A stretch of DNA of 64,000 bases from CAVRZJ01 sp964594125 (GTDB taxonomy: Bacteria; Acidobacteriota; Thermoanaerobaculia; Thermoanaerobaculales; Thermoanaerobaculaceae), in assembly GCA_964594125.1 (NCBI GenBank), contig CAZQLL010000002.1, positions 1 to 64,000 on the forward strand, given 5' to 3'. Shown here in pieces: positions 17,316 to 25,291 of this stretch; the stretch's first letter is position 1, and each line of letters starts with the position of its first letter. A program made the translations under genes and the position numbers. The notes beneath the pieces are model-generated. The model saw only the letters and a list, made by a program, of their open reading frames with translations, was not told the origin of the DNA and made no database searches.

Positions 17316-18384
17316 CCGCGGACTGGACCTGCAGCAGCCAGCCGTGCGCGTCGGGCACCGTGCCGAACTGGATGCCGGTGAGCGTCTCGCGCAGCCGCCG
17401 CGCCACCGGACCCTCCTCGCCGTCGCCGACGCGGTACAGCTTGTCGCCGTCGAGCAGCTCGCCGACCGCCGAGACAACCGCCGCGGTGCCGCAGCCGAAG
17501 ATCTCGCTGCAGTCGCCGGTCTCGAGGCCGTTGAGCACCTCCTCGATGTGGATGTAGCGCTCCACGAACGGCAGATGGCGCTCGCGGCAGAGCACGCCGA
17601 GGCTCTCGCGCGTGATCCCGGCGAGGATCGTCCCCGAGGTCGGCGCCGTCGTCACGACGCCGTCGAAGACGAACATCAGGTTCATCGCCCCGACCTCCTC
17701 GACGTGGCGACGCTCCACCGCGTCGAGCCACAGCACCTGCTGACACCCCTTCTCGCGCGCGACCGCGGTGGCGAGCAGCGATCCGGCGTAGTTGCCGCCG
17801 GTCTTGGCGGCGCCGGTGCCGCCGGGGGCGGCGCGCACCCAGTCGCGCGCCACCATGATGCGGACGGTGCCGCGGCCGGTGCGGAAGTACGGCCCGGTCG
17901 GGCCGGTGATCACGAAGTACAGGTAGCGGCGCGCCGGCTGCACGCCGAGCGCCTCCTCTGTCGCGATCATCGCGGGGCGGATGTACAGCGTCCCGGGCGC
18001 CGGCGGCACCCAGGCGCTGTCGATCGCGACCAGCCGCCGCATCGCCTCGATCTGCACCTCGACCGGCACCTCGGGCATCGACATGCGGCGCGCCGAGGCG
18101 TTGAGCCGCTGCGCGTTGCGGTCCGGCCGGAACATGTGGATCGAGCCGTCCTCGTGCCGGAACGCCTTCAGCCCCTCGAAGATCTCCTGCCCGTAGTGGA
18201 ACACCGCGGCCGCCGGCGGCAGCGCGATCGCGCCGTAGGGGACGATGCGCGCGTCGTACCAGCCGCGCCCCTCCTCGTAGTCCATGACGAACATGTTCGG
18301 CGAGAACGTGCGCCCGAACTGGAGGTTGGCCGGATCGAGAGGCGCTTCCGGAGGACGGACTACGGAGAGGTCCCGAACGTCCAT
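17275..18384 (-). CDS. ilvE: Branched-chain amino-acid aminotransferase
   Basis: 369 residues, fold type IV PLP enzyme, last step of Val, Leu and Ile synthesis and first step of their breakdown. The PLP lysine is Lys194 in AKTGGNYAGSLLA. The phosphate-binding region is GCGTAAVVSAV. FHYGQEIFEGLKAF is typical of BCAT class II. ATG 18384 has AAAGGA 6 nt upstream. Expected length for the family. The coding end overlaps 41 bp of the convergent gene at 15060. Nif3 lies upstream on the same strand but a hairpin and a promoter separate them. Confidence 0.95.
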   Translation of the reverse strand: MDVRDLSVVRPPEAPLDPANLQFGRTFSPNMFVMDYEEGRGWYDARIVPYGAIALPPAAAVFHYGQEIFEGLKAFRHEDGSIHMFRPDRNAQRLNASARRMSMPEVPVEVQIEAMRRLVAIDSAWVPPAPGTLYIRPAMIATEEALGVQPARRYLYFVITGPTGPYFRTGRGTVRIMVARDWVRAAPGGTGAAKTGGNYAGSLLATAVAREKGCQQVLWLDAVERRHVEEVGAMNLMFVFDGVVTTAPTSGTILAGITRESLGVLCRERHLPFVERYIHIEEVLNGLETGDCSEIFGCGTAAVVSAVGELLDGDKLYRVGDGEEGPVARRLRETLTGIQFGTVPDAHGWLLQVQSAVTARQRDSAASAS

Positions 18385-18449
18385 GACACATCCTTTCCCG
18401 GCGATGGCGCACCGGTTCAAGTGCATCGCCCCGCGCGGCGGGCGGCCGT

Positions 18450-18478
18450 AGCTTAGCGCATGGAACGGCGGTCCGCCA
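18450..18478 (-). promoter_or_regulatory. Candidate promoter for ilvE
   Basis: On the minus strand TGGCGG (18478-18473), 17 bp, TAAGCT (18455-18450). The leader would be about 60 nt. The -35 is weak but matches the ahcY -35. Confidence 0.35.
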
Positions 18479-18487
18479 TAACGGATC

Positions 18488-18513
18488 TTCGGCGGCGAAG
18501 GCGCGCCGCCGAA
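18488..18513. terminator. Hairpin between Nif3 and ilvE
   Basis: TTCGGCGGC (18488-18496) and GCCGCCGAA (18505-18513) pair perfectly over 9 bp with an 8-nt loop. It lies 44 bp past the Nif3 stop, so it may end that transcript. No T-tract follows. Confidence 0.35.
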
Positions 18514-18557
18514 AGCCTCGCCGCCGGCGCCGAAGGCCTGCGCCCGAGGTCTCGCCG

Positions 18558-19316
18558 CTACACCGGGTTCGGGATGTCGAAAAAGCGCGCGTCGAGGCCG
18601 AAGCGCCTGGCCAGGAACTCGCCGAGCGAGCGCACGCCGAACCGCTCCGTGGCGTAGTGGCCGGCCGCGATGTAGTGGACGCCGTCCTCGGCCGCGCGCT
18701 GCTGCACCCACTCGCGCGCCTCGCCGGTGACGAACGCGTCGAGGCCGGCGGCGACGGCCTCCTCGAACGCCGCCGGCGCGCCGCCGGTGACGATCCCGAC
18801 CGAGGCGACGAGCTCCGGGCCGCCGGGGAAGTGCAGCGGCTCCTGGCCGCACACGTCGCCGACCAGCCGGCACAGCTCGCGCGCCGGCAGCGGCGTGGGA
18901 AGCACCCCGGCCCACCCGAGCAGCACGCCGTCGAACGCGCCGAACGCCTCGAGCTGCTCGAGCCCGAGCTCGCGCGCCATCACCGCGGCGTTGCCGTGGT
19001 CGACGTGCTTGTCGAGCGGCAGGTGGTAGGCGACCAGCGACATGTCGGCCTCGAGCAGGCGCCGCACGCGCTCGCGGTGCGAGCCGACCAGGCGCAGCGG
19101 CTCGCCGCCGCGCCACAGCAGCCCGTGGTGCACCAGCACCGCGTCGGCGCCCCACGCCGCCGCCTCGTCGAACAGGCGCGCCGACGCCGACACCGCGGTG
19201 GCCAGCCGCTCCACCTCGCTGCGCCCTGCCACCTGCAGGCCGTTCACCGCGACGTCCTGGAACGATTCGGCGTCGAGCAGCTCGTCGAGGTAGGCGATCA
19301 GGTGGTCGCGGTCCAT
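18558..19316 (-). CDS. Nif3-like dinuclear metal-centre protein
   Basis: 252 residues, Nif3/YbgI family (also annotated GTP cyclohydrolase I type 2). The dinuclear metal ligands are visible: His63-His64 (VLVHHG), Asp102 (PLDKH) and His220 with Glu224 (AAGHYATE). The family forms hexameric toroids; its biological role is still unclear and I do not assign one. It is the short form without the inserted domain. A TGAAAT sequence ends exactly 6 nt before the ATG (19323-19328 on the minus strand), consistent with, though weaker than, the leaderless -10 boxes seen elsewhere. Confidence 0.9.
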   Translation of the reverse strand: MDRDHLIAYLDELLDAESFQDVAVNGLQVAGRSEVERLATAVSASARLFDEAAAWGADAVLVHHGLLWRGGEPLRLVGSHRERVRRLLEADMSLVAYHLPLDKHVDHGNAAVMARELGLEQLEAFGAFDGVLLGWAGVLPTPLPARELCRLVGDVCGQEPLHFPGGPELVASVGIVTGGAPAAFEEAVAAGLDAFVTGEAREWVQQRAAEDGVHYIAAGHYATERFGVRSLGEFLARRFGLDARFFDIPNPV

Positions 19317-19596
19317 GCCGCCATTTCACTCCCGGCGCCGCGGCCGCGCAAGTGCCCCGCGCCCGCCGCCGCCGTGCGGGCGACGTGATCGCTCCGGCCG
19401 GGGCGTGTGACGCTGCCTGCGGATCTCGCAAGCAGCGCCGAGCCCGGGGGTTGGGAAGCTGCGATGATTCCGCCGGGGTCCGGTGCGTCGCAGCGCCGTG
19501 CAGGATCGTCGAAGCATCCGCGGCAGCCCCCCTCCTTCCCGGCGGGCCTGCGGTCGGGAGGCGCCGACGGCGCTGCCTCCGGCCCGTGTCCGCCGG
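19317..19596. other. Intergenic region without a gene
   Basis: Divergent spacer between Nif3 and cinA (336 bp in all). Apart from the possible Nif3 -10 at its left edge and the heptad array at its right edge, I see no gene, RNA or clear hairpin here. Confidence 0.5.
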
Positions 19597-19638
19597 TCCA
19601 CGAATCACGATCCACGATCCACGAACCAGGGCCCACGT
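19597..19638 (+). repeat. Heptad tandem repeat, copy C (6 units)
   Basis: The longest copy: six contiguous 7-bp units, three of them identical (TCCACGA at 19597, 19611 and 19618). It ends 2 bp before the cinA -10 box, so the array occupies the -35 region of that promoter. Confidence 0.65.
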
Positions 19639-19640
19639 TC

Positions 19641-19646
19641 TACAAT
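19641..19646 (+). promoter_or_regulatory. -10 box, leaderless type, for cinA
   Basis: TACAAT followed by exactly 6 nt and the ATG at 19653. No Shine-Dalgarno fits between them. Confidence 0.6.
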
Positions 19647-19652
19647 CCCGCC

Positions 19653-20882
19653 ATGTCCTCCCCGCGCCGTGCCGCGTTCCTCGCCGTCGGGTCGGAGCTG
19701 CTGCGAGCGCAGCGGCCCGAGACCAACTCGCTGCTCGCCGTCCGCCTGCTCGCCGGGTGCGGCGTCACCCTGGTCGAGAAGCGGGCGGTGGAGGACGACG
19801 AGGCGGCGATCGCGGCCGCCATCGACGACCTGCGCCGGCGCGTCGACCTGCTGCTGGTCTCGGGCGGACTGGGGCCGACCGCGGACGACGTGACGCGCGA
19901 GGGCGCGGCGCGGGCGCTGGGGCTGCGCATTGGCCGCCACGCGGCGCTCGAGCAGGCGCTGGCGGCGCGCTACCGCGGCGCGGGGCGGGTGATGCCGGCG
20001 ATCGCGGCGCGCATGGCCGATGTGCTCGAGAGCGCCGAAGTGCTGCCCAATCCGCAGGGAACGGCGCCGGGACAGCTCCTGCAGGCCGGCGAGTGCACGG
20101 TGGTGCTGCTGCCTGGCGTGCCGCGCGAGCTCGAGACGATCCTCGCGACGCACCTGCTGCCGCGGATCGCGCGCGCCGGGCACTCGGCGGTACGCACGCT
20201 GCATCTGGCGGGTGTCTACGAGTCGCAGGTCGAGGAGATGGTCAGCCCGCTGTACGGGACGTGGGGGCGCGAGGCGGTCACGATCCTCGCCGGGCGCGGC
20301 CTCGTCGACCTGGTGCTGACGGCTTCGGGGAGCGACGCCGAGGCGACGCTCGCGGCGATGGAGCGCGACTTCGTCGCCGTGGTGGCAGGCGACCTGTTCG
20401 GCCGCGATCAGGAGACGCTGGCCGGAGTGGTGCTCGCGGCGTTGCGCGCGCGCGGCTGGCGCGCCGCGGCGGCGGAATCGTGCACCGGCGGGATGATCGG
20501 CGCGCTGCTCACGGCGGTGCCGGGGTCGAGCGACGCGTTCGTCGGCGGCGTCGTCGCCTACTCGAACGAGCTCAAGGAGAGGCTGCTCGGCGTTGCGCCG
20601 GAGCTGCTGGCGGTGCACGGGGCGGTGAGCGCCGAGGCGGCGGCGGCGATGGCCGCGGGCGCGGCTGCGCTCGGCGCCGAGTGCGCGGTGGCGGTCACCG
20701 GGATCGCCGGGCCGGGCGGCGGGAGCGAGGAGAAGCCGGTGGGGACGGTGCACATCGCGGTGCGCACGCCGCTCGTGCGACGGGTGCTCTCGCGCCGCTT
20801 CCCCGGCGACCGCGCGTTCGTGCGCGAGTTGACCGCCAACGTCGCGCTCGACCAGCTCCGGCGCGCGATCCTGGAGGGATGA
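19653..20882 (+). CDS. cinA: CinA family protein (NMN amidase / competence-damage type)
   Basis: 409 residues. The N-terminal MoCF-like domain (about 1-170, with VSGGLGPTADDVT) is joined to a CinA C-terminal domain (about 255-409) that carries AAAESCTGGMIG. In characterised members this domain deamidates nicotinamide mononucleotide, and the N-terminal part hydrolyses ADP-ribose. The role is pyridine nucleotide salvage in the cytosol. It is the first gene of the coupled run cinA-thpR-plsY-gpsA; the next start overlaps this stop. The start is set by the -10 box 6 nt upstream and the conserved RRAAFLAVGSELL opening. Confidence 0.92.
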   Translation: MSSPRRAAFLAVGSELLRAQRPETNSLLAVRLLAGCGVTLVEKRAVEDDEAAIAAAIDDLRRRVDLLLVSGGLGPTADDVTREGAARALGLRIGRHAALEQALAARYRGAGRVMPAIAARMADVLESAEVLPNPQGTAPGQLLQAGECTVVLLPGVPRELETILATHLLPRIARAGHSAVRTLHLAGVYESQVEEMVSPLYGTWGREAVTILAGRGLVDLVLTASGSDAEATLAAMERDFVAVVAGDLFGRDQETLAGVVLAALRARGWRAAAAESCTGGMIGALLTAVPGSSDAFVGGVVAYSNELKERLLGVAPELLAVHGAVSAEAAAAMAAGAAALGAECAVAVTGIAGPGGGSEEKPVGTVHIAVRTPLVRRVLSRRFPGDRAFVRELTANVALDQLRRAILEG

Positions 20883-21454
20883 TGAGGGCGTTCTTCGCCG
20901 TCGAGCTGTCTCCCGGCGCGCACGAGACCGTGGCGCGGGGCCTCGGCGGGCTGCGCCGCCGCCTCGGCCAGGCGCGCTGGGTGCGCGCCGAGGGGCTGCA
21001 CATCACGCTGCGCTTCCTCGGCGAGCAGAGCGGCGACCTGCTCGAGCACGTCGCCGCGGACGCGGCCGCGGCGCTCGCCGGCGAGGCCCCGGTCGAGGTG
21101 GCGCTCGGCGGCGGCGGCTTCTTCCCGCACGAGCGGCGGCCGCGGGTGGCGTGGCTGGGCGGGGTGGCGCCGGGGATGGAGCGCTGGGCGGCGGCGATCG
21201 AGCGCTGCGCCACCGCGGCCGGCCTCGAGCCCGAGCCGCGGGCGTTCACGCCGCACGTGACGCTCGCGCGGCTCGACCGGCCGTGGGGCGCCGGCGAGGT
21301 CGAGACGTTCCGCGTTGCGGTGGGAAAGTGGCGGCTGGCGCCGTACACCGCCCGCGAGGTGGTGCTGTTCGCAAGCGACCTGAGGCCAGCGGGGGCGGTG
21401 TACACCGCGGTGCGCAGGCTCGCCGTGGGCGGCCGCGAGGGGGGACCGGAGTGA
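20882..21454 (+). CDS. thpR: RNA 2',3'-cyclic phosphodiesterase (2H family)
   Basis: 190 residues. The two HxT motifs of the 2H phosphoesterase fold are present: HITLRF and HVTLAR. Opens 2',3'-cyclic phosphate RNA ends; formerly called 2'-5' RNA ligase. The ATG at 20882 shares a base with the cinA stop (TGATG) and has GGAGG 4 nt upstream; an ATG at 20879 directly abuts the Shine-Dalgarno and is less likely. thpR beside cinA is a common neighbourhood. The stop overlaps plsY. Confidence 0.9.
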   Translation: MRAFFAVELSPGAHETVARGLGGLRRRLGQARWVRAEGLHITLRFLGEQSGDLLEHVAADAAAALAGEAPVEVALGGGGFFPHERRPRVAWLGGVAPGMERWAAAIERCATAAGLEPEPRAFTPHVTLARLDRPWGAGEVETFRVAVGKWRLAPYTAREVVLFASDLRPAGAVYTAVRRLAVGGREGGPE

Positions 21455-22053
21455 TGCGGGAGGCGATGCTGGCCGTAGGGTACCTGCTGGGGTCGATCCC
21501 GTTCGCGTACCTGATCGTGCTCGCGGCGGGGCGCGGCGACGTGCGCGCGATCGGCTCGGGCAACGTCGGGGCAACCAACGCGATGCGCGCCGCCGGCTGG
21601 CGGCTAGCGCTCGCGGTGGCGATCCTCGACGTGGGCAAGGGCGTGGCCGCGGTGTGGCTGATGCGAACCGTGACGGCCAGCCCGGCGTGGGCGGCGGCGG
21701 CCGGGACGGCGGCGGTGATCGGCCACTGCTACCCGGTATGGCTGTCGTTCCGGGGCGGCAAGGGCGTGGCGACCGCCGCCGGTGCGTTCGGCTCGATCGC
21801 GCTGCTCCCTGTGCTGCCGGTGGCGGGGGTGTGGCTCGCGCTGGTGGCGCTGACCCGCTTCGTGTCGCTGTCCAGCGTTGTCGCGGCGGCGAGCTTCCCG
21901 GTGTTCCTCCACTTCATGACCGACGCGCCGCCGGGGGTGGTGGGGAGCGCGGTCGCCGCCGTGGCGGTGATCGTCTGGCGGCACCGCGACAACCTGGCGC
22001 GGCTGGTGCGCGGCGAGGAGCCGCGCGTCGGCGGGAAGCGGGGTGCGGCATGA
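21454..22053 (+). CDS. plsY: Acyl-phosphate glycerol-3-phosphate acyltransferase
   Basis: 199 residues, about 5 membrane helices. Catalyses the first acylation of glycerol-3-phosphate using acyl-phosphate at the inner membrane. The three family motifs are visible: GSIPFAYL with GSGNVGATN, the glycine-rich GKGVATAAG, and a C-terminal WRHRDNLARL. Coupled by a TGATG-type junction to thpR and by ATGA to gpsA, which supplies its substrate glycerol-3-phosphate, so the last two genes form a phospholipid-precursor pair. Confidence 0.95.
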   Translation: MREAMLAVGYLLGSIPFAYLIVLAAGRGDVRAIGSGNVGATNAMRAAGWRLALAVAILDVGKGVAAVWLMRTVTASPAWAAAAGTAAVIGHCYPVWLSFRGGKGVATAAGAFGSIALLPVLPVAGVWLALVALTRFVSLSSVVAAASFPVFLHFMTDAPPGVVGSAVAAVAVIVWRHRDNLARLVRGEEPRVGGKRGAA

Positions 22054-23048
22054 GAGTGGCCGTCGTCGGGGCCGGTTCGTGGGGCACCGCGCTCGCCATC
22101 CACGCGGCGCGTGCCGGGTGCGATGTGACGCTGTGGGCGCGCGAGCCCGAGGTCGTCGAGGGGATCGCGACGGCTCGCCGCAACCCGCTGTTCATCCCGG
22201 AGTTCGAGCTGCCGGCCGGGGTGACGCCGGAAGCCGACGTGGCCGCCGCATGCGAGCGCGCGCAGGCGGTGCTGTTCGTCGTGCCGGTGCAGTTCGCCCG
22301 TCAGGTGCTCGCCGAGATGCGCGGGGCGCTGCCGCCCGACGCCGTGTTCGTCTCGGCGTCGAAGGGAATCGAGCTGGGCACGCTCGAGCGCATGGACGAG
22401 ATCGCCGCCGCCGAGCTCCGACTGGCGCCCGAGCGGTTCATGGCGCTGTCGGGACCGTCGTTCGCGCGCGAGGTCGCGGCGGCGCTGCCCACCGCCGCGG
22501 TGCTCGCGGGGCGGGACGGAGAGCGCGTTGCCGCGGTGCAGCGCACGCTCTCGACGCCGAGCTTCCGCTTCTACGGCTCGGACGACGTGATCGGCGTCGA
22601 GCTCGCCGGAGCGCTGAAGAACGTCATCGCGATCGCCGCCGGCATCGCCACCGGCCTCGCCCTCGGGCACAACGCGCTCGCCGCCCTGATGACGCGCGGC
22701 CTGCACGAGATCACCCGCCTTGGCGTTCGCCTCGGCGGCCGCGAGGAGACGTTCCGCGGCCTCGCCGGGATGGGCGACCTCGTGCTCACGTGCACCGGCG
22801 CGCTGTCGCGCAACCGCGCCGTCGGCGAGCGGCTGGGACGCGGCGAGCCGCTGGCGACGGTGCTCGCCGGCCGCGAGGTCGCCGAGGGCGTGCCCACGAC
22901 GCGCGCCGCCGCGGAGCTCGCACGCCGCCACGGCGCCGCGATGCCGGTGATCGATGTTGTCGACGCCATGCTCGACGGCCGCCTGACGCCGCGCGAAGCG
23001 CTGTTCTCGCTGATGACCCGCGAGCTCAAGCGCGAGGCAGCGCTGTAG
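22050..23048 (+). CDS. gpsA: Glycerol-3-phosphate dehydrogenase [NAD(P)+]
   Basis: 332 residues. Reduces dihydroxyacetone phosphate to sn-glycerol-3-phosphate for PlsY. The Rossmann motif GAGSWGTALA lies at residues 7-16. SGPSFAREVA and the catalytic-lysine region AGALKNVIAIAAG are present, as is the substrate loop RGLHEITRLGV. The ATG overlaps the plsY stop by 4 bp. The gene ends a four-gene operon facing the convergent RluA gene; the 117-bp gap has only a weak inverted repeat. Confidence 0.96.
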   Translation: MRVAVVGAGSWGTALAIHAARAGCDVTLWAREPEVVEGIATARRNPLFIPEFELPAGVTPEADVAAACERAQAVLFVVPVQFARQVLAEMRGALPPDAVFVSASKGIELGTLERMDEIAAAELRLAPERFMALSGPSFAREVAAALPTAAVLAGRDGERVAAVQRTLSTPSFRFYGSDDVIGVELAGALKNVIAIAAGIATGLALGHNALAALMTRGLHEITRLGVRLGGREETFRGLAGMGDLVLTCTGALSRNRAVGERLGRGEPLATVLAGREVAEGVPTTRAAAELARRHGAAMPVIDVVDAMLDGRLTPREALFSLMTRELKREAAL

Positions 23049-23165
23049 GGAAGCGCGCGGCGCGAGGCAGGGGGCACCCCGGAGATTCGACGGGTTTTCC
23101 GCGGGAGCGGGTCCTGCGGCGCTGCGCGAGAGCACGGCGATGCCGCGCAGACCGTGGTGCTGCGG

Positions 23166-24086
23166 TCAGAGCGCGTCGGGCAGGGCGAGGCCGCGGTCGG
23201 CGAGGAAGGCACGCATGTCGTCGGGGAGCGGCGCCTCGAGGCGCAGCGCCGCGCCGTCTCGCGGGTGCGGGAGAACGAGGCGCCAGGCGTGCAGATATGG
23301 GCGCGGCGCGGGCCCGCCGCCGTACAGGCGATCGCCGGCGACCGGGTGGCCGAGCTCGGCGAGGTGCACCCGCACCTGGTGCGAGCGCCCGGTGAGGGGG
23401 CGCGCCGCCACGAGGGCGAGGCCGCCGCCGGTGGCGATGCGGGCGACCTCGGTGCGCGCCGGCCGGCCTTCGCGGCCGGCGCGGAAGCGCCCCGGAGCGG
23501 CGCGATCGCGGCCGATGGCGCGCGCCACGGTCCGCGGCGCCGGGCCGGGGTCGCCGCGCACCACCGCGAGGTAGGTCTTCTCGACGCCGCCCTCGCCCCA
23601 TGCGCGGGTCAGCGCGCGGGCGGCCTCGTGGTGGCGGGCGAGCACCAGCAGCCCCGAGGTGATGCGGTCGAGACGGTGAAACAGCAGCAGATCGACGCGC
23701 TGCCCGTCGCGGTGCCCGAGCTGCAGCGCCAGCGCCTCCGGCGCCGTCAGCTCGCCGGCGCGCCTCTCGCGCGGCGGCTGCGACGCCAGGCCGGGCGGCT
23801 TGTCGATCGCGACCAGCCAGCCGTCCTCGTGGACGACAGCGATCGGCGGCGGCAGCGGCGCCGGGGGGGCGAGCGTCTCGCCCGCCGCGATCAGGTCGAC
23901 GACGTCGCCGGTGCGCACCGGGCGCGAGAGCACGCGCGCCGAGAACGCGTTCAGCCAGACGCGCCCCTCTGCAATCGCGGCGCGGGCGCGGCGGCGGGGG
24001 AGGCCGGCGAGCGCGGCGGCCGCCTTGTCGAGGCGTTCGCCGTCGAGATCGGCGGCGACCAGGTAGCGGGTGACGCCGGGGCGCAT
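23166..24086 (-). CDS. RluA-family pseudouridine synthase
   Basis: 306 residues. An S4-like RNA-binding domain at about 15-65 precedes the synthase domain. The catalytic Asp140 is in HRLDRITSG, and the motif TGRSHQVRVHL follows near 240. It would isomerise specific uridines in rRNA or tRNA; the exact site (RluC, RluD or other) cannot be read. Its ATG lies 1 bp past the stop of the histidine kinase, so the two genes are probably co-transcribed and coupled, an unusual pairing. Confidence 0.92.
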   Translation of the reverse strand: MRPGVTRYLVAADLDGERLDKAAAALAGLPRRRARAAIAEGRVWLNAFSARVLSRPVRTGDVVDLIAAGETLAPPAPLPPPIAVVHEDGWLVAIDKPPGLASQPPRERRAGELTAPEALALQLGHRDGQRVDLLLFHRLDRITSGLLVLARHHEAARALTRAWGEGGVEKTYLAVVRGDPGPAPRTVARAIGRDRAAPGRFRAGREGRPARTEVARIATGGGLALVAARPLTGRSHQVRVHLAELGHPVAGDRLYGGGPAPRPYLHAWRLVLPHPRDGAALRLEAPLPDDMRAFLADRGLALPDAL

Positions 24087-24087
24087 G

Positions 24088-25026
24088 TCAGCCGGCCGCC
24101 GCGGCCCGCGGCAGGTCGAGACGCGCGGTGGTGCCGCCGGCGCCGGTGAGCAGCTCGAGCTCGCCGCCGTGTGCCGCCGCGACCTTGCGTGCGACGGCGA
24201 GACCGAGCCCGAGGCCGCCGCGGCGCCGGACGCGCATCGGGCAGGCGAGCTGCGCGAGCGTCTCCGGCGCGATGCCCGGACCGCGGTCGGCGACGTCCAC
24301 GACGACCCTGCTGCCGCGCGCCGCGGCGCGCACGGCGACCGCCGGGGGCGGGTCGGCCGACCGCACCGCGTTGTCGATCAGCTCGCGCATGGCGTGGCCG
24401 ATCAGCCGCGGGTCCCACTGCACGGCGCCGAGGTCGCCGGCGACCTCGACCGCAACCGCCGGCGGCGGCGCGCCCGCCTCCCACCCCCTCTGCAGCGCCT
24501 GCACCGCGCCGCGCGCGAGCGCCGCGACGTCGCAGGCGACCGGCTGCGGGGCCATCGGTCTGCCGTAAAGGAGGAGCCGCTCGAGGTACGCCTTGAGCGC
24601 ATCGATCTGCCGCAGCACCGCGCCGAAGTGGCCCCTCACCTCGGGCGGCGCCTCGACCCGCCGCTCGCCGAGCTCGGCCTGCAGGGCGACGGTGAAGGCG
24701 AAGTTGCGGACGTCGTGGGCGACCTGGTTGGCGATCGTCTCGACGACCGGGGCGGCCCGGCGCTCGATCTCCGCCGCCGCGACCGCGACCGCCAGCCCGG
24801 GGTGCGCGGGAACCGAGCGCGCATCCAGCACCTGCGTGCGCCCGTCGGGCGCGCGCAGGCGCACCTGGCCGCCCGCGCCGTCGCCCGCCAGGAGCCGGTC
24901 GACGTCGCCGTCCACCGAGCACGCCACGGCGTGCCCGGAGCCGTCACGCACCGCGATGCCCGCAGCGGAGCTGGTCCGCTCCAGCCAGAAGAGCGTGTCG
25001 AGCAGGGACGACCGTCCCGTTGGCAT
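24088..25026 (-). CDS. Soluble histidine kinase without a partner regulator
   Basis: 312 residues from the second of two adjacent ATGs, chosen because it lies 6 nt after the TAGCAT box; the first ATG (25029) adds one Met. No membrane segment. Residues 1-85 form a small sensory region (PAS/GAF-like size, unassigned). The H-box is NQVAHDVRNFAF (His about 104), followed by the N-box ELIDNAVRSA, G1 DRGPGI, and G2 GGLGLGLAVARKV of the HATPase domain. It probably senses a cytosolic signal. No response regulator is adjacent; the truncated NtrC-type regulator near 63 kb is far away. Confidence 0.85.
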   Translation of the reverse strand: MPTGRSSLLDTLFWLERTSSAAGIAVRDGSGHAVACSVDGDVDRLLAGDGAGGQVRLRAPDGRTQVLDARSVPAHPGLAVAVAAAEIERRAAPVVETIANQVAHDVRNFAFTVALQAELGERRVEAPPEVRGHFGAVLRQIDALKAYLERLLLYGRPMAPQPVACDVAALARGAVQALQRGWEAGAPPPAVAVEVAGDLGAVQWDPRLIGHAMRELIDNAVRSADPPPAVAVRAAARGSRVVVDVADRGPGIAPETLAQLACPMRVRRRGGLGLGLAVARKVAAAHGGELELLTGAGGTTARLDLPRAAAAG

Positions 25027-25032
25027 CATCGC

Positions 25033-25038
25033 ATGCTA
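25033..25038 (-). promoter_or_regulatory. -10 box, leaderless type, for the histidine kinase
   Basis: TAGCAT on the minus strand, 6 nt before ATG 25026. Confidence 0.45.
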
Positions 25039-25179
25039 GCACCGCGGCCGGCGGGACCGCTGCCGCGGTTTCGCGGGACGGCGGGGTCGCGGGCGCACGA
25101 CAGGAAAGTGGTAGAGCCGTAGCAGCACGGGTGTTGAGCAACATCACGCAACGGGGCGGTGTGAGCGGCGGCGTCGCAG

Positions 25180-25219
25180 GCGTTGGTCGAGCGCGCGATC
25201 GAAGCGCTCGCTCCAACGC
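25180..25219. repeat. Long hairpin in the divergent kinase/fadR spacer
   Basis: GCGTTGG and CGAGCGC on the left (25180-25194) pair with GCGCTCG and CCAACGC on the right (25204-25219), giving 14 bp with one small asymmetric bulge around a 9-nt loop. It lies just upstream of the fadR -35 box. It could be a regulator site or a REP-like element. The surrounding 25039-25231 otherwise shows no gene. Confidence 0.4.
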
Positions 25220-25231
25220 GCAGCCTCTGGC

Positions 25232-25261
25232 TTGACTTTCGGGGGATGGCTCGGCGAGACT
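25232..25261 (+). promoter_or_regulatory. Promoter for fadR-fadD
   Basis: TTGACT (25232-25237), 18 bp, GAGACT (25256-25261). The -35 is strong and the -10 weak. The -10 is overlapped by the FadR operator, a layout for autorepression. Confidence 0.5.
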
Positions 25262-25278
25262 GAATGACGAATCAGTCA
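25258..25278. promoter_or_regulatory. FadR operator
   Basis: TGAATGACGAATCAGTCA (25261-25278) matches the Bacillus subtilis FadR consensus TGAATGAMTANTCATTCA at 16 of 18 positions. The flanking GACTGA (25258-25263) and TCAGTC (25272-25277) form a perfect inverted repeat. It sits over the promoter of a gene encoding a FadR-like protein, followed by acyl-CoA synthetase. Expected behaviour: repression released by long-chain acyl-CoA. Confidence 0.7.
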
Positions 25279-25291
25279 CGCGGAGGGCCGG

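Noticed and set aside
23122..23150. Terminator between gpsA and rluA (CTGCGCG/CGCGCAG)
   Set aside because: A 7-bp stem with a 15-nt loop and no T-tract; expected by chance at this GC content.
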